Assembly: GCA_013339765.2 (NCBI GenBank) | Contig: CM023449.1 | Coordinates: 110,353,849 to 110,417,848 of the forward strand | DNA: 64,000 nt | Reading direction: 5' to 3' | DNA from: Haemaphysalis longicornis | Taxonomy: Eukaryota > Arthropoda > Arachnida > Ixodida > Ixodidae | Shown here: positions 44,661-57,370 of the stretch, piece by piece | Layout of the letters: each line of letters starts with the position of its first letter | Numbering within the stretch: position 1 is the stretch's first letter | Program-made: the position numbers and the translations under genes | The notes under the pieces: generated by a model | Told to the model about the DNA's origin: nothing | The model's input: the letters and a program-made list of their open reading frames with translations, nothing else | Database searches by the model: none

Positions 44661-47600
44661 GATCGTGCCCCTCGCGAGGCGGATGTTTTCTTTAATTTTT
44701 GTACTGTACCTGATCAGAACTCGGCTAATAAAAAAGGACAAGCAATGCCCGTGGATTACGGGTGCAAAAAAGGCGATTTGCCACTTTTATAGAAAACGAG
44801 AACTGCTGTATTCCGCTCTGGGTAACACGGATAAATGCTCAAAGCATCTTACAGGACCGCATGTTGGTTCGGCGCGTCACCACAAGAACAGCCACAGCTT
44901 ATTTCTGATGCCCGCGCTGGAAAGATCAAATGTATTTAGGGATGGCGTTGGGCTTTGTAAAAAATTATCGCAACGTCCCAAAGTGAACAAGATTAGTACA
45001 TCACCTGTTGTAATGATAGAAATCTACCACATATTTATTGCATTTTCTGAAGTTTGCAAACGTTCTTACACCTATTTTAGGATAATATTTCTTGCGGCTT
45101 TCGGAAGGTTTTTGTAACATTGGGCTATCCAAGGTAAATCGCATAAGAGAGATTCGACCATGAGTATCTAATACACTTGCACGCGAACTTGCAGAATGGT
45201 TAGATTGTAATGAGGGCGGAAGCTAGCCCCTGGCGGCATCAGAGACTTACCTCAAGTAAGCCCTCATTGCATCGCACTGCATAGGAAAACTAGGCACACC
45301 TTTCCAGAATTATTGCGTACTTTGCCTACATTATTGACCTCAATGCTCTTTAATTCGCGCATTTCGACAACTAGAAAAAGATATTAGCATTCAATCACGC
45401 AAACAACCGACCAGCAAAGCTTTTGTTTAGGGCAAATTCGCGTTTGTCTGGAGAAATATCGGCCGCAATTCTCACATTAGGTAACCATAGAAACTATTTA
45501 TTTGATTTCATACTAAAGTTGCCTACTAAGGCAAAACAAATTTTACCACAAAATGCGAGATGAACGACAGGCGTTAAAGTTCTTCCGTTTTTCCCTCGTT
45601 TCACGCCAGGTACCTGAGCTTCACAGATATTTGACTACAAAATCACGGGTAATATATTTGTTGCGTACTGCTTTATACTGAGAACTAAGGGGGTTAATAA
45701 AGATTCGCTCAACGCTCGATTCTGCTGGAACGATCACGTGCTCCTTACAAGACCGTCGGACGCGAAGTTCTCTTCAAAGATAGAGTTGAAGGCCAGCACC
45801 AGAACCAACACTGCCACCGGTGTTAAGAACAGGTGACAAATATAAAAAAAAACATTGCGCATGACTCTATAGGGTATTCGACTCTTTCTAGAATTTAAAT
45901 CCTTTGAAAGAGGGACCTAGGAGAGAATTTCATACTGACTTTGAAAACGACGTCAGCTTGGTAGTTTTTGTGGCGGCCCTTAACGCCTGGCGGAATTCTT
46001 TTAAACCAACAATCAAAAAGCAACCAAAGGCGTGTCACGCGCAAAAATGATGGTTATGTCAGACACAGAAGCGAAACGTTCTTCCGTTCACGCCTCAAAA
46101 AAATCTCTTTATCGGTCTCAGTTTTTGTTAAAATCAAAATGTTTTGCATCGTAGGAAACAAATGTAGTAAAGATGGCACACGCCGAACTGTCTATGCCAT
46201 ACTGCTTTTGTTCCCTTTATTCGCACTCAAAATCCGTTCTTTGGTACAGACAGGCAACTTGAAGCAACACTCCCAACTTTCTGTAGTTACGCCGGCAGTA
46301 TACCCAAATTAGAGCAGAGTGGTGCTTTGATGGGATACATCGTCGTTATGTTCGTTTCTGGGCTAGCTATAAAATTTCAATTCAACTGATGGCCTCATTT
46401 CCAATATCGCTTTTTATTGTCTATCTTCATATTTCTCTTTATAGGGCAGTGTGATTGTTTGGTTCAGTTGATAAAACAGGATGCTGTCAAGATGCTCCAC
46501 TTTTCTGTACTTTATTCTGAATTTTTGATGTGAAATATAAGCTAATCGAAACATTCTCTGATACATCTTTATTAAGGAGAGAACTGGTCTAGTGATTTCC
46601 TGAGTTCACAATACGCGCCTAATTCTATATATCGTATTGTTCATTCGCCTTTGATTTTTTCTGTGAATATCAATAATATATGCAAAACTGTTGAAAAAAA
46701 AACTTCCTGACGATTTCCCTTGCAAATTTACTTTCTTCAATGGCACTGCCTAGGTTACATTGGCAGTTTTACACTTTTAATTTCTTTTCAATGCTATTAA
46801 CCAGTGCAAATAAGATATCAGTGTACGTAAAACGTGTCTGTTGATCTGGAATTCCGGATTAATAGACGTACAACTGATTTGATTCCAATTAAAAACAAGA
46901 CGTAAGAGCTAAGTACCTCACATCACCGTTCTGCCAGAAAATTACCGTCGAATTTTAAAATATTTTTTCTTGCTAGTGGAGATCCGTTCTCTTTAGTGAA
47001 GAATAGGCACACAAAAACTGTTTATTGAAACGTACATTGAGAGCTGTGAACAAAGACTAGTTAAGGGGCAATTACAGCACGCTCTGCAACAGAAAAGCGG
47101 TCAGTATATTTAATTCTTCCTGTTTTTGAAGACAACCTAGTCAATAATTACAATTCGAAATAGTCACTCGTTTGCAATAGGTTGTTATTACGAACCATAT
47201 TTGGTACTCGTGTTCTGACGGTAGGCCATAAGGGGGTCAATGACCCTTCTTCTGACGTAGCGATTGAAACTTGTTCTTTAGTTTGATATGGAGACTAATC
47301 AATGTTCCAGCGTTTTCTTGCTGTACCATTCCTTTTTTTACGTATAAAACTGTCAAATAGGTATTTACCGGTTCGTAGGTACTACATGGCAAGCAGCATG
47401 TATTGTATCGCTTGCTGAGAGTGTGACATTTCTATTCCTAAACCTCGCGCTTTATTCACGCTTACATCACCATGCCACCGCAACATTACTGTGTATCCAT
47501 TTTGCGACCATGAGGAGAGCGCTGATAGTGTTGATAGAGTTGATAGAGTATTGTAGATAGTGTAGAGGTGACGAAGAGGCGACTGGAGTGGTAGTGGAGG

Positions 47601-48296
47601 AAAAATACTGAATGGGTGGGTTCGCTGGCGGACCAATCATACGGATGAGAATTTAGAACAGCGAGGGGTAATAAAAAGGAGGTGGGAGCGATTAGTTTAA
47701 AATAGACAAGAAGGGCAGATCGGAGGGAGGAAGCAAATCTATTAGGTTAGCTGGGCAAGTAAGCGTAATAAAACAGGCAAGTCGGTTGCTGACAACCGAA
47801 TCCCCGATTCAAAGAAAGAGCCACTAATCATCATCATCATCATCATCATATAATATAAGAGGCAAGTACGTGACAAAAGTACGTGAAAAATTCCAAGTAA
47901 GTGACAAGTACGTCACAAAATACGAAGTCTATGCTGCGTGAAAGGTATAAGCCCGAGTGCATTGACTGCTCAAGTATCAATAACGGATGGTCCAACTGTT
48001 CCGTCGTGAACTGGTAGCCGCTATTTTTTTTCCGTTTAGTTCCGGTTCGGGTTCAGCGTGCATATATATAGAATAACGGTTTCCGTGCTGGTTCTGGTCC
48101 TGAAAAATACTGGCCCGGATTTGATTTTTGGATCGGTTGGACTCCGGTTCGACACTCTGTTTTTAACACCCACCGAGGTCAATCAGTGGGTTAGAGAATT
48201 CACCCCTGCTACCGTCTCGCCTTTCACCCGCCACATGGGAGCCGATAGATGCCTGTAGTATAAATGTATGTCATATGTCATACTATCGCAATTTAA
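44661..48296. other. No gene recognised; ATC repeat at 47826-47849
   Basis: The longest frame without a known element in the window (44629-45117, 162 codons) lies here. It starts inside the TIR element, and its middle vaguely resembles the endonuclease-RT linker of a LINE, but no firm motif supports this. A 114-codon frame at 45968-46312 has no domain. An (ATC)8 run at 47826-47849 could be the tail of a LINE on the plus strand, but no coding remnant precedes it. Confidence 0.35.
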
Positions 48297-48721
48297 AAAA
48301 AAATTCCCCGCATTTCCCCGAGGGGAAGAATGTGAAAGTGCGAATGCACGAGTTGAATTTGCGCGGTTCGGTAATGTTCGCGAAAGAGAGATCCCACACA
48401 CACACACGACTACAAAGAAAGAAAGATGCATTTATTCACAGACACCTATTTGTGTTGTCGCTGTACGTGATTGCTAGAGCGGATCTCAGCTTTCAAATTT
48501 CGTGTCAGTACTCCTTTAAGCGTGTGCATTAGCCCTTCTCACGCCCGATTCCTGGCCAATCCTCCACGTGGGTATGTGCCATGTCAGCGGCCAGGCAGCG
48601 CGCGCCCATCTCCCCCCGTTGCTAAGGAAAACGAGGAGCGCGCGCACCCGCAGCTGTTGCTATGCGGACTACGGCGGCGGACGATTGAGGCTCGCTTAAG
48701 AAGTGCATTCGCACTTAAAAT
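48297..48721 (-). repeat. 390-bp repeat, copy 2 (inverted partner at 42987-43376)
   Basis: Reverse complement of the unit at 42987, ending at the hairpin AAGTGCATTCGCACTT (48700-48715). Compared with copy 1 it has an insertion of about 35 bp in the outer GC-rich part. The inner TTAA lies at 48516-48519. Confidence 0.85.
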
Positions 48722-49837
48722 TTTCAGAAATTTTTGAACCTGCCCCACATAAACTGAGATTTTTTCCGTAAATACGGGTGGCTCACTATGTCTGTGGTTG
48801 GTTTAGTCACCGAGTGCAGCCAATAATAATATTTATTTGATAATTCGTACCAAGCAGGTCCTGCTGATTGAGGACTAATGGAAAATGAAATGTCGCTTTT
48901 CGGTTGAAGTGACTTCAGAATTGGGTATGGGTCAATCATTCCTGAGGTTCTGACGGTGGTCCTAGTTGTCAGCAGCCTGTATCTTAGAGTCGCTTCGGTA
49001 CCATTCCGAAGACTATTCAAAACGCCGTACCGAAAACATACGAATCTATAGTATGGTACTTTCATGTACCCAGCGTGACACACGTGACGTAAAATTGGGT
49101 TTTCGCGAGGGAAAGCCATCGTTCTTTCTCATTCAAAGCAGTTAAGCAGAATTAAGAGTATACCTCCAAAATCTACGTTTGTGCGGCAGCATGCCTAAAT
49201 TATTTAAGCAACAAATCCTATTGCATAAAAGTAAAAATAAAACAACTTTTTTCTCACTATTTTGTTGTGTTGTGTTTACAGCTTTAATAGGGCCTCAAAA
49301 ATTGGCGCAGCTTCCAATAGTGGTGCTAGCCTGAAGAAATAGCAGAGCTGGCGGCCCCTCTCCCTTCGTCAGAAACCTGGCTATTCCACGTGGCGTTGAT
49401 TTCAGAACTTTCTGCTGCAAGGTCTCCATACTGGCAGACCCGGATCGTTTTGTCGCCAGAAAATCAAATCTCTCACAAAGTGGACCGCGTTATCGCGCTA
49501 GAACCGGCAGCAAGCGGGTTTCCGAACTCGGTGGTTCCGGGTTTGCGAACTGGTTTTCCGAACTCGGTTTTGCGAAGAGCAAGCTGCTTTGCGAACTCGG
49601 CGTCAACTGGTGAAGACAACATCAGGAAGCACACGCTGACGTGCGGGTGGTAATTTTCTTTTTTTTTTACAAGCCCCTTACGTGGTGCAAGCGCATACGC
49701 AAGCGTGGACGATACGAGGCGCTCATCACGAGATACGCGCTGACATGTGCTCGGTATTTTCTTTGTATTGTTTGTGTTCATTTACGGTGCAACCAAGAGT
49801 TTGAACACCTCTACTGCAAAATTTGTAAGCTTTAGCA
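48722..49837. other. No gene recognised; short degenerate repeat at 49512-49605
   Basis: Between 49512 and 49605 the words TTTCCGAACTCGG and TTTGCGAACT alternate five times, a degenerate array of about 15-25 bp units. A 131-codon minus-strand frame (48724-49119) begins near a TTTATTTG stretch that might be a LINE 3' end; no domain is visible. Confidence 0.35.
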
Positions 49838-49930
49838 GTGATTAATGGACTGCGTGTCACAGCGCTTGCCTGTCACTGCGTGTCCCTGGATTCGATTCCC
49901 TATTCTGCCAGCTTGTAGTTTTTTTTAATG
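49838..49930 (+). mobile_element. tRNA-like unit with oligo-T stop
   Basis: GGATTCGATTCCC (49888) is a B box, followed by GCCAGCTTGTAG and eight Ts. The A-box part is weak (AGCGCTTGCC region). It is read as a SINE head or tRNA pseudogene. Confidence 0.42.
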
Positions 49931-51241
49931 AAATTGAAATTTGTCGTTTCTCTGCTCCTCTCAATGCAGGGATTTCTTGCCTCGTAGGGCGCATAATGCT
50001 TTCAAACAAATGTCTGTTCATCAAATTGGGTGTATTCAAAAACAAATTTCGCGGTGTTTTAGACAATTGCGCTCTGTGAACGTTCTGAACTCTCATGCAT
50101 CTTTACATGCTTTATAATTATGTACTGTAGCGAAGGCAAAAAGCAAAAAAAAATATTCTCCTAATATTTCCACGCAAAGGTGTTCATTTTTAGGCAGTAC
50201 AAACAAAGAAAAACACACTAATTCCAGTTTTTCTTATTGAAACAGATCCACTTCTAGCATTTTTCTTCCCGAACATGGTGCGTATTTCTTTCGCGCTCTT
50301 CTTTCGTCCAGCTCAATTCCAAAGAGACCACCTGAACTCCAGAAAACCAAACATAATTGCATTTCTGCAAACCTAATTTATTCCCCTGGATTTTTTGAGT
50401 ACCGCGCCTTTGTGTCGCAAAACTTTGGCTGTACATGGTCGGCCTACGCTAGCTGTATTACGATATTAGAGGCAATCCGGAGGGATTATGGCTGCATGTG
50501 GTATTTGTGTGCTGAAGCAAAAAAGACGGGTACATTCTATTCCATCCGCTTCCATTACACCCCCACGACCGTTCCATGCTCTTTGTGCGCTGTGATTTGC
50601 CCATGGTCTGCATAAATCTGTTTCTCTTCTTTACCCATTTCGAGGTCGTTTCTGGAGAAGCTATGCGTTTCCGTGTACTGTGCAGATGTTTCGGCCGCTG
50701 TTATAGCGTCTCCGGTACTCTAAACGAAAAGTAGCAACATCCCATGTCGGATCTACGGCGCACTAAAGGACGATTAGTGTTAGGCACAACGCAAGTACTT
50801 TCGGAAAGAAAATAACCTGTCTTCGCTAGTATGTGCCCCTGATAAATTTTTCTTCTTTCCCTATTTCGGGTAAGAAATGTAGGCGTGGGCATTACCAGCG
50901 TGATTGTCTCCGCGATAATGTATATAGAATGCAGAAAAACAAATTAAACTGAATACTTTTTTTCTTAGCCTTTACGCGGGTGGCCAGTTGTCCTCTTTTC
51001 TTCGTATGTAGGGTACTCCATTCTGAAATTTATGAATCCCAAATCAAAACTAATAATTTTATTTCTCCAGTGCGCGTTTTTGGGTAATTTATAATTCGCT
51101 TCGTTAAGAACCTAATGGAACACAAGAGGGCGTCGTCGGCGGCGTTGCTGTTAAAAATCTCCAAGCACCATTTTCCAGCCCCCGTTGGAACAGGCCCACA
51201 CTTAAGAGAGAGTAGAAACACATAGTAGAACGGAGAATTGG
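49931..51241. other. No gene recognised
   Basis: No supported feature. Confidence 0.35.
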
Positions 51242-51368
51242 GCTAGTTGGTAGCTGTTCATCTTGAAGATGGAAGCGCTCGCACAACAGTGACAAAAGGT
51301 AGCGCCGTGTCGTCTCTGTTTTCTACCTTTTGTCCCTGTTGTGCAAGCGCTTCCACATTCAAGATGAA
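51242..51368 (+). mobile_element. Foldback hairpin element with GCTAGTTGGTA leader, copy 2
   Basis: Leader 51242-51252, then arms 51257-51301 and 51322-51368 that pair almost completely (TTCATCTTGAAGATGGAAGCGCT... against its reverse complement). The apex is AGCGCCGTGTCGTCTCTG. The arms differ in sequence from copy 1, yet keep CATCTTG, AGCGCT and the apex. Frames of 62 and 175 codons over the palindrome are artefacts. Confidence 0.75.
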
Positions 51369-53629
51369 AAACACATCTATTTTGTGGGGGATTTGTTCCC
51401 TATTTTTCAGACGAGAAGAAGCGCCGAGCTTGCTACCACAGTGCAAACTCGGGATTCATGCCAAGGGCGAAACAACGGTTAGAATGGTGCATGCCACGTT
51501 AGAGGTGCACGTGATGGCACGTGAGTGCAACTACCGAACTGTAGACATGAAGAGGTCTGATTGTAGAACGTTGTCGCGTTTAGTGCGCCCGTCTGCCTGT
51601 GGAAGTATTTCACGCCGAGAGACAAAGAAACCAAAGCCAAAAAGAGACGCGAGCATGATCAGCTGCAAGCAAACCATAATAATTGTCAGGCATTCGCCTT
51701 CGAACCGTGCAAGCCGACTTCAGTGCCCGACCAATTTTCCCTCGGTTCTTCTCACCTCCCCATCGCATATTTAGGGGTATGTTATGGCTCTCTGGGCGGG
51801 CAATTGCCGTGGGGTGCGTGCAGTACCATAGGCGAAGCAAACACGAGAACATTATTTTGCTGCTGGACAGCTGGCCTCTGCCCTGTTTGTGAATTTTTGA
51901 AACCCGCGTTCGCCAGCCGCTGCCCCAATAGATAACGTGCACGCAGGGGAGGAAAGCTGTCACCGCCGAGGGAAGGATCAGGAAATTCGAAAGGAGCCAG
52001 ATAACGCTATCACGCTCCTTCCTTAAATGAGGCACAGCATTCACCCAATTTTTTTCCTTTTTAGGTGAGCCATGTCGACAAAATCAAAATTTGGTTGATT
52101 TACAAGAGCGCCTCGTTAGAACAACAGACACACCACCTTTAACGTAAACTTCCCACAAATAACTTGTATAATCAGGAAGACAGAAAATAGCCATGCAACA
52201 CGCTAGCTAATTTACGCACTGAAATTCTGCCGTATTATGAGTAACTCGTTGAGATTGGCTGAGGCCTCCAAAATTCAACTTAAACATGAAATATACGCAA
52301 GCAGAACTAGCTATTCAGCTTGAACTTAGTACACATTTTTAATAGCAATAACACTGGTGCGGTAAACAAAATACAGACACACCTAAACATAGACGCAGCA
52401 GTGCGCACTGTGTACACATGCTATCCACAGTTGCACAGCAGTCTGGCGAGTTGGGCGACACTGGCGAGTTCTCGGGACACTGATGAGTTAAAATACGCGA
52501 CATTGTTAACGTGACTCGGTTTGTAGAAAATAACCAATGTTTCACGAAGCGATGATTATGGGCCGTAAAATTGAGTCACGTACAAATTTTGTCAAAACCA
52601 AAGCGACAGAGGAATGCTGTCCTGAGCAGTATCGTAGCTCATTCTGGGAGGAAGAACAGCAAACGAGGCTGCAAAACACGTTTAGCCGTCGTCCGAAGCC
52701 TTAGTGAACAGACTAACAATCCTTACAAATGCCAGCACTGTATACGTCGTCTTTGAGATCAGGAAGCACAATATGTAGTGGGAGTATTGAAATTTTGGCA
52801 TCAATTGTTTAATTTATGAGGGAATAAACCTTTTGCTGCCACGCAAGAGCTGGCTGCATTACAAAACACCAAACCTTTCGAATAAAACCGACTAGTATTT
52901 GTATTCATGCCCCGTTTAAGCAAAGCTTCTAAGCCTAGGATCCAGGATTGATGTGGTCCACCCGTGCGCTGAAAAACATAGTATGGAAAGCCAGCTTCCA
53001 AACCTGGACGAAGCCATATTTCAAAGACGAAGTCGTTTGCGAACAACAACACCAAACTGACAAAGAAGCAGCTGTTTTTCTACTATAGTGATGATGGTTA
53101 CGCAATCTGGTATCTGGCTTCATAAAAATTAGTAGCAGACGGTTAACCGGCTGTGCATTGCTTTGGAGGGGCCATTATTCTTCTTATTTCTATCTTCCAC
53201 TTCTTGCGGCAGCTTTTACATTGATTTATAATTCCCCTCCAAGCGGCGCAAACCACAGCTAGCTTTTTTACTGAAAATGTTTATCCGTTTAAACCGATAG
53301 GGTGGAGACATGAAAATCATACATTTTACAGTGCATCACGTCAAAACAATTTAAAAATATCAACTAGGAAGTCTGAAAACTGGTAAAAAGGGTAATATTG
53401 AAAACTTTACTTTTGAAATTAAAAATATCCACGGAGTAAATTTTTTTCATAAATTTAATTCCAACTACATTAGTCCTACTGAGAGCTATTTTGAGTTATC
53501 AGAGAAGTAAATCCCGATCAGTTTCACTGATGGTAATATGATATTGGCTCTGCTCGCTCTTTTCGGTGTGTGAGTTGTCGGTGTGCATTCGGGCGCGATT
53601 TTGGCGAATAATGAGGAGCCTCTTCTGTT
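51369..53629. other. No gene recognised
   Basis: Contains an opposite-strand pair of long frames (51247-51774 plus, 51610-52044 minus) with no recognised domain. Their overlap and the palindromic start argue against both. Confidence 0.35.
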
Positions 53630-54985
53630 GGATATATATTTCCGGTGAAATATTTCCTGAACCTCACCAGATGCTGGCACTTTGTTTATTATTCCTTCGA
53701 ATTTGTGCACTCGCCGGCTTGAAAACTACTAATACGTGCCAATAATTGTAAAAAAATCCGGATCTGTTTTGAGATCTTTTGCAAAATTGCTTTCCCGAAA
53801 GATCTCAATAAACAGGGACATGCATTGAAGCCTGCATTGCGTGTGAAAACATATGCCCGTTATGTGAGCCGAAAACAATTTCGAACAACATCCAAATTTA
53901 CGACGTCTTTGTCCGTGAGCTCAGTGCGTCTTCAGGAGTTATTGCAACGACAAGGCAGCCCGTAAATCATTTGCTTAAGTGCAGCATTGCATCCAGTTTG
54001 GGCCACTCCCTTTTATTTTGGTAATCTTTTACTTTGTGAGAAGAAGGCGGAACTCCCGCAGCATGTTTGTTTTTTACGCTTCATCACATTTGTCAGACTA
54101 GAGAGAGGGTAAACTTGGGTCGTTTTCTTCCGGCGTCCTCCCTCTAGAAGGGAAACATATTACGCCATCATATCGTGGTTTTATGGCTATAGCCATGTGT
54201 ATTCCCTTGATTTACTTGTAAACAACATGTCACGGCAATGATGCACGCTCCGCATGACTCTTCGTCATCACACTATACAGTGTGAAGGCTGTTTTGGTTG
54301 CTGTGGACCGCTGGCCTATTGCTGTTACATGTGTGGTTTCGAAAATTAAAGGAACAGTGTTTGCTTTTTTGATACCTAAATACTACACGTCATAAGGTAG
54401 GAGCGAATGGCGTTGGGGATGTCCCATTCCTACGAGGTGAAATGTCACATCCTAGAAAAAATGCTCTTACGCGATATAATTCTTTCTTCTTCTAAACATT
54501 TTTTTGTGTACATTATGCAAACTTCCCTTCAATATCTTCTGAACTTTCATGCTATAATTTCTTACCTCTAAACTACCTATGTTGCCTTAAGGAGCAAACT
54601 CGATTGATAATCTTAGCATCGGATGAAGGAAAAGCACTTTTTTCTGGTTTATTTGCAGGCGATGAACCCGTGCCTGGCTACAAAGCGCACTCTTGATGCA
54701 TGGCTACGGATTCCTTTAGAACACTTGCGGTCTTGAACAGCCACCAAAATATAAACACATTTTATGTGTTTTCGTACTTGGCCGCTGTAAAAATATTGGC
54801 CGAGCTTCACTTCAAACTTTGTTGAAAGAAGATAGCCTGCCGTACCTTCCACGTCAACTCCTCTGTTAACCCCTCCCATCCCTCACGCTTTGCCCTTCCT
54901 TTTCTGTCCTTTCGTGAATATTTGAATTTAGGTCGGTTCAACGCATGGCACTTTTCCCGTCTTTGCACTTCTTGGGCACCATGCA
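53630..54985 (+). repeat. Duplicon copy B, left part
   Basis: Aligns with 38080-39311 of copy A in the same orientation. It stops at CATGCA, directly before the TA that borders the 7.8-kb insertion. Confidence 0.8.
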
Positions 54986-55002
54986 TAGCTCGGCAAAACC
55001 GG

Positions 55003-55640
55003 ATGCCACTCACTCACACTCACAAAAAAAATTATATATCCTAACACACTCACTCGCATTCGCACTCGCCACTCCACTTTTACTACTCGCCGTCACTCGC
55101 GCTTATGATGGCCACTCGCCCCCACCACTCGCACTCACTCACGTTTACACTCACCACTCGCACTCACTCGCTCTCACGCTCACACCTCCACCCTCACCAC
55201 TCGCACTCACTCCCACTCACGCTCTCTGCTAGTCCCCACCACTCGCACTCACTCGCGCTCACGCCCACCCCTCTGCCCCACCACTCACACTCACTCGCAC
55301 TCACGCTCGCCACTCGGGCCTCACTACTCGCACTCACTCCCGTTCTCCCTCACCACTCGTCACCATTCGCACTCACTCGCACTCACTCACGCTCACGCTC
55401 ACGCTCACCACTCATCACCACCACTCACACTCACTCACACTCACGCTCACCACTGGCACTCATCCGCGCTCACGCTCACCACTCGCATTCGCCGCTTACA
55501 CTCCGTCGCACTCGCACTCACGACTTGCAATGGCCACTCACACTCATTGGTAACCACCACTTTCTTCCTCCACTCACATGCACTCCCCACTCCCATCGCG
55601 CACTCACGCTCACTCACAACCACCGTTATTTCACATTCCA
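55003..55640 (+). repeat. CACTC minisatellite array, left end of the insertion
   Basis: About 640 bp made of CACTCGCACTCACT-like words with many variants (CACTCGC, CACTCAC, GCTCACG). A 189-codon frame rich in His, Ser, Thr and Leu over the array is a product of the repeat. Confidence 0.92.
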
Positions 55641-55967
55641 ACTGACTGTTTTTTGCAGCACCGGTAAACGGTAGTTTTAAATTCGCCTTTATTGTAAACC
55701 ACATGAATCATTCGATTTTGTGGAGACGTTCAATGCGGCCCTATTTGGATCGACACCGCCATATTACGTGAAGCGAGGAAACAATTGGGTGTTTTAAGTG
55801 TTAAGCTTCACATTGGCTATGAGCCATGCCCCAAAACAATCATTAACTCCTACCAACTTGATCCAACTGACAAAAATTCTGTATTACGAGAATTAAAGCG
55901 CGAAGCTTTCTCCCATGCAACCTGAGTCGAAGCCACAGCTCAAAATCAAAACAGATTCAACAGTGTT

Positions 55968-56045
55968 AGGATCGCGCACTTGGTTAGACGTCGGCTTCAT
56001 ATCGCGGGAAACCCAGGTTCAATTCTCCCCACGGGAAAGGTTTTT
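55968..56045 (+). mobile_element. tRNA-like unit (SINE head)
   Basis: CTTGGTTAGACGTCGG resembles an A-box/D-arm region and CAGGTTCAATTCTCC the B box; the end GGGAAAGGTTTTTC could stop Pol III. The stems are imperfect. Confidence 0.5.
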
Positions 56046-57149
56046 CTTGAGGCGCTTGATGTGCCTTCGCTTAACATCATCATCGTTTTCTGAAACCCAC
56101 TGTGTAAAGTTGGCTTTCCTACAGTGCTTTTACTCAGGCTCCCACGCCATCAGCGAGAAATAAAAAAGCTTCACATAAAAATGGCGAAGTTTGCACTAAG
56201 CTGCGCAAGGCTTGAACCACAACGAAGCTGGATGATTTCTTTCTCTGTAGGCACTCTCTTTCTATGTAAGCAGCACGGCGCATTGCATTAGGTTTGAAAT
56301 TGTTTATTTACAGGTTGCATAGGCGCTTTTCATTGCAGTAGTGGTAGCCATTGTCATATCCATCTATACCGTTGTCATCTTCATGCATGACTGGCGGGTC
56401 CGTGTCGTTTTGTCCGCAGGTGGCAACCGACTTCGCGAACTGGGCGTCTGTAGCGCTAGCTGCCTTGTGCTCCCCCGCTGAGGCGCAGACATACGTGAAC
56501 TGTTGTCATGGTATTTTTTGCGAGCGCCACGCACAGGTCAGGATGTCTCCTCGCGCTCCTCGTAAAACGCTTGCTCGTGCACTCGGTAAACAGCCGGAGT
56601 AACCATGATGAAGTTTTTTTTTTGTTTTTTTTATGGCGCCGCACACCGCACACATGACGTCCAGCAACAACAGCCTCACTGTTAAAATCACACGCTGTAA
56701 AAGGAGTAACACGTAACCCCCCAAAGCGGCAATGCAGCTGCCAAGCGCAACAGCTAAAAAAATATTTCTCTATGGCGACAGTGTTTCAGCTTTAATGGCA
56801 GACTCCAGGCAGTTGCGTCTGCTACTTTGCGGACCTTGTACACCCGCAGCTCTAGTCATGCAATCGCCTGATCCGGACACAAAGCTCTTGCTGAGGAGCT
56901 GGGGCTTGCATTTAACAACCTCACACCACTTGAACGCTCAATGCTACTAAGTGCAAGAGCGGCAGGAGTTGTGGGATACGCGGATGTACCGGAAAGCGAC
57001 CATTCCACGATAGGCACAACAGACGAACGCCCAGCTATCAGCACCGCTGCCTCGTCATCCCCGTCGTGACGGACGAATACAGACTAATACGGATGTGTCG
57101 TATTTTTATTACTGTTAATAACAGCTCAATTCCAGTAGCAGTGTCGACT
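56046..57149. other. No gene recognised; one open 65-codon stretch
   Basis: Plus-strand codons 56872-57069 read without a stop between two stops and give AEELGLAFNNLTPLERSMLL followed by an Ala/Gly and Ser-rich tail. The composition is protein-like. I do not recognise the family and the preceding stop argues for a pseudogene fragment. Confidence 0.3.
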
Positions 57150-57370
57150 GATTGTAGGGTTTAACGCGCCGATGCAACGCAGTCGATGTGGCACGCCTTA
57201 GTAGGGGGCTCTGGATTAATTTTGACCACATGAGGGTCTTTAACGTGCGGCGAAATCTCGTACACATGGGCGTTTTTGCTTTTCGCCTCCATCAAAAAAG
57301 CAGCCGCCACGGCCCGAAATCGACCCCCTGACCTCGTGCTCCGCAGCACAACGCCTTAGCCACAGCCGTA
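57150..57370 (-). mobile_element. tRNA-derived SINE, full-length copy
   Basis: The minus strand starts TACGGCTGTGGCTAAGGCG (A box included), has a B-box-like GGGGGTCGATTTC, the junction GGCGGCTGCTTTTTTGATGG, the body and the end GGCGCGTTAAACCCTACAATC. Head and tail are both present, so it serves as the best reference for the other copies. Confidence 0.87.

Noticed and set aside
47826..47849. LINE tail indicated by (ATC)8
   Set aside because: No 3' UTR or coding remnant of a LINE precedes it; kept only as a microsatellite.
51247..51774. 175-codon frame
   Set aside because: It starts inside the hairpin element, overlaps an opposite-strand frame of 144 codons and has no motif.
55105..55674. 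189-codon His/Ser/Thr-rich protein
   Set aside because: Translation of the CACTC minisatellite.
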